NCBI GenBank assembly: GCA_018821745.1
Contig: JAHJLU010000422.1
Span: forward strand, 1 to 5,408
From: Myxococcota bacterium
GTDB lineage: Bacteria > Myxococcota_A > Polyangia > HGW-17
DNA: 5,408 bases
Direction of reading: 5' to 3'
The position numbers and the translations under genes are program-made. Under the pieces are notes generated by a model that had not been told where the DNA came from, did not search any database, and saw only the letters and a list, made by a program, of their open reading frames with translations. Shown piece after piece: positions 1-5,408 of this stretch (within the stretch, counting starts at the first letter, position 1; each line of letters begins with the position of its first letter).

Positions 1-816
1 CCGGTGGATGGTTGCCCCGAAATCGCTTGGTCCCAGGTAACCGTAGACATACAGGAACCGCGCATCCCAGTCGAAGCGGTAGGTGTAGGAGATGTTACTG
101 TTGGAGGGCCGTGGACCGGAGGTTGTGGTCATGGTCGCCGCTCCCAGTGCATTGACGCGCATGATCCCGGAGGCCAGGGGGCCCGTGACAACATACTCGG
201 CCGTGTCGGGGTCAAAGGAGATGAACTGGCACCAGTCCTCGCCATTGCAGAAATTTTCCGTCTCGGCGAAGACATCCCCCGTGAGGGGAAACTTCTCGTG
301 AACGCCGGTATCCTCATGGACTATCCACAGGTGAGTCAGCGCGGCGTTGTCCACATCGCGGCCAAAGGAGGTGGCAATGATTCCATCTTCTGGGTTGTAA
401 CCAAAGGAGATGCCGTCGACGGGAGCCATGAGCGAGGTCCCGTTGACCACGGGATCGGAGATGGTGATGGGGTGATGTACCCAGGAGAGGGCGACACACT
501 TGGGCCCCTCTGTTTCGTTGGGGAGGCACACTTCCATTTCGCTGCAGGCGGGGGTGCACTCCAGGGCGACACATTGGGTCCCTCCCGCGCCATCGTCCTC
601 ACAGCTCTCCCATGGCTCACAGGCGGGGGAACAGTTGAGATTGTTGACGTTGTTCGTGTTGTTAATGTTGTTAATGTTGTTTGTGTTGTTGACGTTGTTC
701 GTGTTGTTCGTGTTATTGAGATTATTTACATTGTTGGTGTTGTTTGATGCGCTGTCGTCGTCGCACCCGACCATGGCGAGGCCAAAAAGCATCAGGACGG
801 TGAGTAAATGTTTCAT
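1..816 (-). CDS. Cysteine-rich lipoprotein with Asn-Asn-x linker, C-terminus cut by the window edge
   Basis: An ATG at 816-814 opens a frame that stays open for 272 codons to position 1, so the C-terminus is missing. A GAGGAG ribosome binding site lies 7 bases upstream. The protein begins MKHLLTVLMLFGLAMVGCDD: a short basic start, a hydrophobic core, and Cys18 preceded by M-V-G, an acceptable but non-classical lipobox, so lipid anchoring is likely. Asp residues at 19-21 mean retention in the inner membrane under the E. coli +2 rule, but that rule may not apply in this lineage. Residues 25-61 are twelve Asn-Asn-x tripeptides plus one Asn, a probable flexible linker. Residues 62-111 are two 25-residue four-Cys modules. 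From about 112 onward the sequence alternates short hydrophobic strands with turns (for example ISFDPDTAEYVVTG at 199-212, and FDWDARFLYVYGY at 248-260), which suggests a beta-rich, possibly propeller-like domain; this is inference. A further Cys pair is at 190 and 196. The function is not recognised. It lies 70 bases downstream of the macroglobulin gene on the same strand and may share its transcript. Confidence 0.88.
   Translation of the reverse strand, partial: MKHLLTVLMLFGLAMVGCDDDSASNNTNNVNNLNNTNNTNNVNNTNNINNINNTNNVNNLNCSPACEPWESCEDDGAGGTQCVALECTPACSEMEVCLPNETEGPKCVALSWVHHPITISDPVVNGTSLMAPVDGISFGYNPEDGIIATSFGRDVDNAALTHLWIVHEDTGVHEKFPLTGDVFAETENFCNGEDWCQFISFDPDTAEYVVTGPLASGIMRVNALGAATMTTTSGPRPSNSNISYTYRFDWDARFLYVYGYLGPSDFGATIHR
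484..633 (-). repeat. Tandem duplication of a 25-residue four-cysteine module
   Basis: Lipoprotein residues 62-86 and 87-111 align without gaps: C-[ST]-P-A-C-x5-C-x9-C-V-A-L. Cysteines are at 62, 66, 72, 82 and at 87, 91, 97, 107. The DNA for the shared CVAL end is also nearly identical (TGTGTCGCCCT in both copies), which supports an internal duplication. The regular spacing suggests two disulfides per module, as in small EGF-like cysteine modules of secreted proteins; the exact family is not assigned. Confidence 0.85.
637..744 (-). repeat. Twelve 9-bp in-frame repeats encoding Asn-Asn-x linker
   Basis: Codons 25-60 of the lipoprotein are twelve units of AAC AAC xxx with occasional AAT. The third residue is, in order, T, V, L, T, T, V, T, I, I, T, V, L, and one extra Asn follows. 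The third position is always T, V, I or L. The unit is 9 bp, so gain or loss of units would keep the frame. The tract sits directly after the lipid-attachment Cys and acidic stretch and so probably spaces the folded part from the membrane. Confidence 0.93.
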
Positions 817-823
817 GATAATG

Positions 824-829
824 CTCCTC
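824..829 (-). promoter_or_regulatory. Ribosome binding site of the lipoprotein gene
   Basis: On the minus strand GAGGAG is followed by seven bases (CATTATC) and then the ATG at 816. Motif and spacing are near ideal, and this fixes the start. The site overlaps the 3' arm of a small inverted repeat, GCTCC (840-836) and GGAGC (827-823) with an 8-base loop, which could weakly mask it. Confidence 0.7.
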
Positions 830-842
830 TCGGTTGGAGCGC

Positions 843-871
843 ATCATACCACCTTTTTTTGTGAATAACAG
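843..871 (-). promoter_or_regulatory. Possible sigma70-type promoter for the lipoprotein gene
   Basis: In the 70-base gap between the two genes, the minus strand carries TATGAT (848-843), one mismatch from the -10 consensus. It is preceded at 17 bases by CTGTTA (871-866), which matches the -35 consensus at only three of six positions. The spacer includes an A7 run. This is weak evidence; read-through from the macroglobulin gene is equally possible, because no hairpin-plus-U-tract terminator is visible on the minus strand here. Confidence 0.3.
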
Positions 872-886
872 GGGAGAGTTGGGCGC

Positions 887-3800
887 TTATTTCACCACGT
901 GGACGATATCGGTTCCGGTCCGGCCGAAATTCTCGGGCTCGTAGAGTTCCTGAGCCTTCATGGGAGGAGTTATAAAGCGTCCCAGGGTGGTGGAGCGGGC
1001 GTAGTAGGAGTAGCTGTAGGTGCCCGCGGGCATGCGGTTCCAGAATATGAGGTACCGGTCATCACGCATCTCGGAGTGGTCAGGGCTGGACCATCCCCAG
1101 TACCCATAGCCCATTCGCCCGTAGTGGGAGCGTCTGGGGTAGCGACGACCGTATCTTCCGCGGCCGTAGTATCCGTAGCGGCGGTATCCGTAGCCGCCAC
1201 GACCATAGGTGGAGCTGGCGGAGGTGCGCAGAGACATATCAACTGGTTCAAGCCCCGCGGGGAAGGGATCGTCCACGGCCACATAGTACTTCTGTCCGGG
1301 GGTGACGATGGTCAGGTGCACCTTCACCATTTTTCCGGCCTTTATCTGCCACGAACCATCGGCCCGGCGGGTGACGGTATCTTTGCCCTCCATGGGCTCG
1401 TAGCGGCGGATTACAAAGAAGCCCTGGCTCTCGGGTTTGAGGCGCAGGCTGTTGGGGACGTAGACCAGCCCCAGCCGGTAATAGAGTTTGCCTTCGCCGG
1501 ATTTGGCCAGGATGAGATCCTTGGCGCCCTGCTTGAGGATATAGGCGATGGGGATCTGTTTGTGGATGATGCTCATGGAGCGGCCCTTGAAGAGCTTCTT
1601 CCCGAGGTATCCGTCGCCGTACCACACCTGGGCCGAGTAATTGGGAACCACGTTCTCAAACTGCTTGTAATATGCCTGGAGGGCGTCCAGGGCGAAGACG
1701 TTGGCCTGGGTGGACTCCCAGCGACCGTTGATGCGGCCCTTCATGAGGCCCTTGACGACCTTGGGAATGATAATGTCTTTGGGCCGCACCTCCATGAAGC
1801 TGCGCAGCACAATGGCATCGGTCCGTGATGTGGAGTGCATGAGCAGCTGGAGATCCCGGGCTGTGGATTCCGCAAAATGCACTGAAGACGCTGACTCCAC
1901 CACCGCGTTCTGGAACACGCGGTTGAGCGCCTCAATCTCGGATTCGCTGTTGCCTACCCGGTGCAGGACAGTCATGAGCATGGCCTTGGCAAACATGGGC
2001 AGATATTTAAGACCACTGCGATACACGCCCTTCATGTAGCCACTGAGCCACTGGGCGTTGCGGGCGTTGGTGATGCCCGGGACCTTCTGGAGCTCCGAGA
2101 GAACCCACCCGGCCATGACCTTCATGGTGTTGGAGTAGAGGTAGCCGCCCTCGTCCCAGGTGAGGGAGCCGTCCACTACCCGTGAGAGGTAATAGGCGGC
2201 CTTGTTGAGGGTATCTTTGGGGACCTTGAAGCCCGCCTCGTGTCCCCGCAGGAGCGTCCATGTCACATACATGGTGCAGTAGGGGCAAGGGCGCCACCAG
2301 GATGGCCAGTAGGACCAGCCGCCGCCATATTTTTGCCACTGGACCAGCTTCTTGATGCCTGCCTTGGCGCGGGCGTTCTGCTTGTCACGATCGGAGATGG
2401 ATCCGATTCTGAAGGAGGAGAGGATCTCTTTGAGGGCGAAGATGGGGGCGATGGTGGAGGCGAGCCCCTCGGTGGATGAGTAGTATCGGTAATCCACCAG
2501 ATACTTGATGGCGTCCTGCATCCCCGTGAGGGCCGTGGAGCTCATGTGAATATCGAGCCCGCCAAAGCGCTTGTTCGCGTCTGTGGGCGGTTTGATGGGC
2601 TGGAGCGTGGACTTGTCGGTCACGCCGTAGGTTGCCGTGGCCTCGGTGGTGGCGGGGACATTTACGGGGATGGGCGGGGGCTCCACGGAATCGGTGAGAT
2701 TCCCCATGAAGCCCGAGAAGCGGAACCGCAGCCGCCCGGGTCTGAGGGTCTGGAGCTTGAAGGATACTTCACGGGCACGGCCCGAGGGAACGGTTACCTT
2801 TTTCACGGACCCCTCAAGGAGCTTGAAGCCGATGCCCTCAATTTTGACGGTGGCCTCTCCCTCGTTGAGGGTGAGGTTGTTGATCACGACCGAGGCCAGG
2901 AAGGTGTCGCCGAAGTTGGCGAAGCGGGGCAGTGAGGGGCGGATCATGAACTGTTTGCGGATGTTGACCCGTGCATCGGAGGAGCCGAAGGATTTCCCGG
3001 TGGCCCGGTCCATGGCCACTGCCATGAGACGGAAGGCCGTGAGGTTCTCGGGCATCTTCACCTTGACCTCGCCATTGCCCGAGCTGTCGGTGACAATCTT
3101 GTTATTGAAGTAGGCGGTGGTGGCGAAGAACTTGCGCACCTTGAAGGACATGCCTCCAGAGCTGCGGGTGCCCGGGGCGGCACCCCGGCGGGACCTTTTG
3201 GCGGCCATGACGGGCATGGCCTTCTCCATGGCGCCGCCATAAGCTCCGTCGTCGGCTTCGTAGCTTCTTCCTTCTGAGCCATTTGACATCATCGGGCGCC
3301 TGCTCATGCTCCTGTGGCGCCGCTGGTAGTTACGACGGTGCTGGTATTTGTCGGTGAGCTTCTTGAGCAGGTCGGCCCGCAGGTCTTCAAGAGCCGTGCC
3401 GCTTCCCCTGGAGTAGTAAAAAGAGGAGAGGGGATCGGGTGTCTTGAAACCCAGGAGGCTGAGGGCGCCCTCGTCCACGACGAAGAAGGCGACCCTGGAG
3501 GCAATCCCATTCTTCCTGTAATCGGTGGTCTTCAGTTTCACCGTGATGGTCTCCCCCGGTTCTATCACCTTCTTCTCGGTGGAGACAGTCACCATGACCC
3601 TGCGGGTGGTGGAGGCGATGGGGATGGCTTTTCTGGCCGTGGCGAACATGGGCCGCCCGGGATCATCGACGCCCTTGGGTGGATTCTTCACCACCGTGCG
3701 GGGTTTGGAGAGGGAAACGCTGACGTGAATCCCGGGGATCTGATACTGCTCCAGAGGAACTTGCACCATGGTGTTGGCGCCCTTGATGGTGAGCACTTTG

Positions 3801-5408
3801 TGGGTCAGGATTCCACCGCGCTCCACCGTGAGGATACCCGTGGAGTTCTCGAAGGGCGCCTTGATAAGCAGGTTCGCCGTCTCGCCGGGCTCATAGGATT
3901 TTTTATCGGGGATGATCTCCAGCTGGTGCCGGTTCTTCTGCTTCCACCGCTCCCAGGGCGCGAGATACTCGCTGTAGACGTAGAAGCTGGTGGTGGTGGT
4001 GACCAGGCGCCCCTTCTCATCGGTGGTCTGGGCGGTGATGGTGTAAGAGCCCCCCTCGGGGAATTTGATCTCGCAGGACTCGGGGGTCTTGGCGGTCGTT
4101 ACGGTGCAGCTCCCCGCGTCGACCTTCTTGGAGGTCCACTGGGTGCTCCAGTATTTGCCGGACTTTACTGCCTTGGAGGTGTACTTGAAGGTGGTCGCGG
4201 CAATTTTTACGGTCTTGCCGGTCTGGGGGACACCGTTAATGTTGGGGGTGACCACAAAGAAGCGGTTGGATTCGTTGCGCTGGATGACGCTCTTTTTGAG
4301 CTTCAGCCCCACATAGAAGGAGGCGGGGTGGACAAAAATGGAGCCACGGGAGGCGACGCTCTGGCGCGCGGGATCAAAGACCTGGGCCTCCAGGTGGTAC
4401 TGCATGGGGCGGGCCCCCTCGGTCTGTTTTTTGGGGATGGGGTTCTCGAAGGTGAGATCCAGATGCCCCTCATTGTTCAACAGACCCTTGCCGCTCTTAT
4501 AGGCGTGGGAGCCCCAGGAGTACTGGCCAAACTGATAGTCGCCCCAGCCGGGAGGGGCGTAATAAGAATAACTGGAACGCATGGACCACTGGGTCTGGGC
4601 TTTGGCCATGGGCCCGCCGAAGAGATACTTGCCCGTGACGGTCGCCTTGAGGGGATCACCCAGCAGGAGCGTTCCCCCCAGCCATTTGACATCGACGGCG
4701 TGTTCGGGCTTGCGGTAGGCCAATATCCTGATGGAGTGGTACAGACTGGTGTTGTGATGGTTCCTCAGGCCTTTGACCGTGGCGGAGAAATAATAGGTGC
4801 CCACGGAGTCGTCGGGTTTGGAGGTGTATTTGACATGGAAGACGCCCTCTTTGTCGACGGGGGCGGTGCCTTTCTTCATGAGTTTGCCCCGGGGATCGGT
4901 GATTTTCCAGGCTATTTTCAGGTTCTCGGCGCCGTCAATGGCTTCAACCGTCCCTTTCAGCGACATATCTTCGGAGCGCAGAATCCCCGTCAGGTTGATG
5001 GCCTCACCGGGGCGGTAGGGGTTGCGGTCGGTGAAGAGGAAGTTGCGCATGTACCGGGTAGTGGGGTTTCTGGTGTAGCCGAAGTTGGACGCATAGCCGC
5101 TGTCGTCGCCGTATCCCCCGAGCTCCAGGAAGGACCAGTCATTACCGGATTTGACCACAACGTAAAATGGCGTGCGGACGCTGCCGGAGAGTTTCGTTGA
5201 GGAGGGCAGGACGGCCATCCCCGTGGCGTCGGTTTTTGCCTTGTGGGAGAGGGCGGCGGTTTTGTCAATGTTGGGGTACTTGCGGAAATAATAATAGGAG
5301 ACCGACCGGGAGGTCCACAGCTCGATGGCGGCATTCTTCAGGGGTCTCCCCGAGGACATGGAGTTGGCCTGCAAAATAATCTGGTTGCTGTCGTACCGGG
5401 CGCTGAGG
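887..5408 (-). CDS. Bacterial alpha-2-macroglobulin family protein, thioester-less, N-terminus cut by the window edge
   Basis: Residue numbers count from the in-frame TTG at 5374. That TTG is not the true start: the frame stays open to the edge (eleven more codons, LSARYDSNQII) and this is mid-domain sequence. Visible in order: end of an early macroglobulin domain; MG2 with FTDRNPYRPGE (114-124); MG3/MG4 (about 225-470); bait-region-type domain with KSYEPGETANLLIKAPF (492-508) and LTVERGG (515-521); MG6 with FFVVDEGALSLLGFKTPDPL (630-649); a basic linker (669-742); A2M core domain (about 744-830); alpha/alpha-toroid domain (about 945-1260) with the hallmark WESTQANVFALDALQAYY (1219-1236); and a C-terminal domain with DDPFPAGLEPV (1368-1378) and the RDDR...YARSTT...FITPP signature. 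Family members are large envelope or periplasmic proteins, thought to inhibit or trap proteases entering the cell. Here the CxEQ thioester motif is replaced (SSTEG, 966-970) and the only cysteines are 423, 434, 1030 and 1033, so covalent trapping is not expected. The protein resembles thioester-less bacterial homologues such as the YfaS type. Signal peptide and localisation cannot be seen. No pbpC-like gene follows it. Confidence 0.95.
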   Translation of the reverse strand, partial: LSARYDSNQIILQANSMSSGRPLKNAAIELWTSRSVSYYYFRKYPNIDKTAALSHKAKTDATGMAVLPSSTKLSGSVRTPFYVVVKSGNDWSFLELGGYGDDSGYASNFGYTRNPTTRYMRNFLFTDRNPYRPGEAINLTGILRSEDMSLKGTVEAIDGAENLKIAWKITDPRGKLMKKGTAPVDKEGVFHVKYTSKPDDSVGTYYFSATVKGLRNHHNTSLYHSIRILAYRKPEHAVDVKWLGGTLLLGDPLKATVTGKYLFGGPMAKAQTQWSMRSSYSYYAPPGWGDYQFGQYSWGSHAYKSGKGLLNNEGHLDLTFENPIPKKQTEGARPMQYHLEAQVFDPARQSVASRGSIFVHPASFYVGLKLKKSVIQRNESNRFFVVTPNINGVPQTGKTVKIAATTFKYTSKAVKSGKYWSTQWTSKKVDAGSCTVTTAKTPESCEIKFPEGGSYTITAQTTDEKGRLVTTTTSFYVYSEYLAPWERWKQKNRHQLEIIPDKKSYEPGETANLLIKAPFENSTGILTVERGGILTHKVLTIKGANTMVQVPLEQYQIPGIHVSVSLSKPRTVVKNPPKGVDDPGRPMFATARKAIPIASTTRRVMVTVSTEKKVIEPGETITVKLKTTDYRKNGIASRVAFFVVDEGALSLLGFKTPDPLSSFYYSRGSGTALEDLRADLLKKLTDKYQHRRNYQRRHRSMSRRPMMSNGSEGRSYEADDGAYGGAMEKAMPVMAAKRSRRGAAPGTRSSGGMSFKVRKFFATTAYFNNKIVTDSSGNGEVKVKMPENLTAFRLMAVAMDRATGKSFGSSDARVNIRKQFMIRPSLPRFANFGDTFLASVVINNLTLNEGEATVKIEGIGFKLLEGSVKKVTVPSGRAREVSFKLQTLRPGRLRFRFSGFMGNLTDSVEPPPIPVNVPATTEATATYGVTDKSTLQPIKPPTDANKRFGGLDIHMSSTALTGMQDAIKYLVDYRYYSSTEGLASTIAPIFALKEILSSFRIGSISDRDKQNARAKAGIKKLVQWQKYGGGWSYWPSWWRPCPYCTMYVTWTLLRGHEAGFKVPKDTLNKAAYYLSRVVDGSLTWDEGGYLYSNTMKVMAGWVLSELQKVPGITNARNAQWLSGYMKGVYRSGLKYLPMFAKAMLMTVLHRVGNSESEIEALNRVFQNAVVESASSVHFAESTARDLQLLMHSTSRTDAIVLRSFMEVRPKDIIIPKVVKGLMKGRINGRWESTQANVFALDALQAYYKQFENVVPNYSAQVWYGDGYLGKKLFKGRSMSIIHKQIPIAYILKQGAKDLILAKSGEGKLYYRLGLVYVPNSLRLKPESQGFFVIRRYEPMEGKDTVTRRADGSWQIKAGKMVKVHLTIVTPGQKYYVAVDDPFPAGLEPVDMSLRTSASSTYGRGGYGYRRYGYYGRGRYGRRYPRRSHYGRMGYGYWGWSSPDHSEMRDDRYLIFWNRMPAGTYSYSYYARSTTLGRFITPPMKAQELYEPENFGRTGTDIVHVVK
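1085..1216 (-). other. Gly/Tyr/Arg-rich insertion in the C-terminal macroglobulin domain
   Basis: Residues 1387-1430 are almost wholly Gly, Tyr, Arg and Ser, with repeated YGRGGYGYRRYGYYGRGRYG-type sequence ending in MGYGYWGW. The insertion sits between PAGLEPVDMSLRTS and the conserved RDDR...AGTYSYSYYARSTT region, two strands that flank a loop in the family fold. It is in frame, with normal codons and no stop, so it is part of the protein. Confidence 0.8.
2456..2494 (-). other. Degenerate thioester site of the macroglobulin
   Basis: Residues 961-973 read DYRYYSSTEGLAS where thioester-containing bacterial homologues have a sequence like YPYGCxEQtxS. The best alignment puts Ser967 at the Cys and Gly970 at the Gln, with Glu969 and Ser973 kept; a one-residue shift puts Ser966 at the Cys. 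Either way both residues that form the thioester are gone, while the flanking toroid sequence (STALTGMQDAIKYLV before, IAPIFALKEILSSF after) is well preserved. Confidence 0.85.
3149..3370 (-). other. Basic low-complexity linker at the bait-region position
   Basis: Residues 669-742 lie between the MG6 motif (FFVVDEGALSLL) and the A2M core domain, which is where the protease-sensitive bait sits in macroglobulins. The segment is rich in Arg, Gly, Ser, Met and Ala, with Arg-Arg pairs at 680, 685 and 692 and a KRSRR cluster at 726-730. It looks unstructured and open to trypsin-like proteases. Bait function is inferred from position and composition. Confidence 0.6.

Noticed and set aside
4..747. 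Plus-strand open frame (247 codons) ending in a Val-Val-x repeat
   Set aside because: It is the codon-aligned complement of the lipoprotein gene. The Val-Val-x tail is simply the reverse of the Asn-Asn-x repeat, and the minus strand has a signal peptide, lipobox and ribosome binding site.
843..865. T7 run on the plus strand as a terminator
   Set aside because: No stable inverted repeat precedes the T run on the plus strand, and both genes are on the minus strand, where it reads as an A run.
899..1828. Plus-strand open frame (309 codons) opposite the end of the macroglobulin gene
   Set aside because: It is also codon-aligned antisense to a well-supported gene, and its Gly/Ala/Val-rich translation shows no family signature.
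2276..2287. CPYC taken as a glutaredoxin domain
   Set aside because: The surrounding sequence is the macroglobulin toroid and lacks the beta-alpha-beta pattern and cis-Pro region of a glutaredoxin; only the four residues match.
3314..5200. Long plus-strand open frame (628 codons) opposite the macroglobulin gene
   Set aside because: Its codons are in register with the macroglobulin codons on the other strand, so it is the expected antisense shadow of a GC-rich gene. Its translation is Gly/Val/Leu-rich with no recognisable domain.
5372..5374. TTG as the start codon of the macroglobulin
   Set aside because: The frame stays open to the window edge and the sequence on both sides is continuous macroglobulin domain. 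The MG2 domain begins only about 110 residues later with no signal peptide before it, so the true start is upstream of the window.

Overview
The window carries parts of two genes, both on the minus strand and both cut by a window edge. Together they fill all but 70 bases. No RNA gene, mobile element, CRISPR array or origin is visible. Base composition is GC-rich with G/C-rich third positions, which produces long open frames on the opposite strand. The lipoprotein style (Asn-Asn-x tandem linker after the lipid-attachment Cys, followed by CxPAC cysteine-rich repeats) together with a large alpha-2-macroglobulin suggests a Gram-negative bacterium of the myxobacterial/deltaproteobacterial type (Myxococcota, Bradymonadales or relatives). 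That placement is inference from style only.

Right to left, in the direction of transcription: positions 5408-887 encode at least 1506 residues of a bacterial alpha-2-macroglobulin-family protein. The beginning (signal peptide and first macroglobulin domains) lies beyond the right edge. The rest runs to a TAA at 889-887 without interruption. It has the macroglobulin domains, a bait-like basic linker, the A2M core domain, the alpha/alpha-toroid 'thioester' domain and the C-terminal macroglobulin-like domain. The thioester Cys and Gln are absent, so it should not be able to trap proteases covalently. Three low-complexity or aromatic-rich loops and a CPYC motif set it apart from a standard family member.

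After a 70-base gap containing a possible promoter and a good ribosome binding site, a lipoprotein gene starts at 816 and runs off the left edge (272 codons seen). It has a lipoprotein signal peptide, twelve Asn-Asn-x tripeptides, a duplicated 25-residue four-Cys module, and then the start of a probably beta-rich domain of unknown function.

The two genes could be one transcription unit encoding cell-envelope proteins: a periplasmic or surface macroglobulin and a membrane-anchored partner. The sequence shows only same-strand adjacency. No known defence or mobile system is evident, and the most unusual content is inside the macroglobulin.
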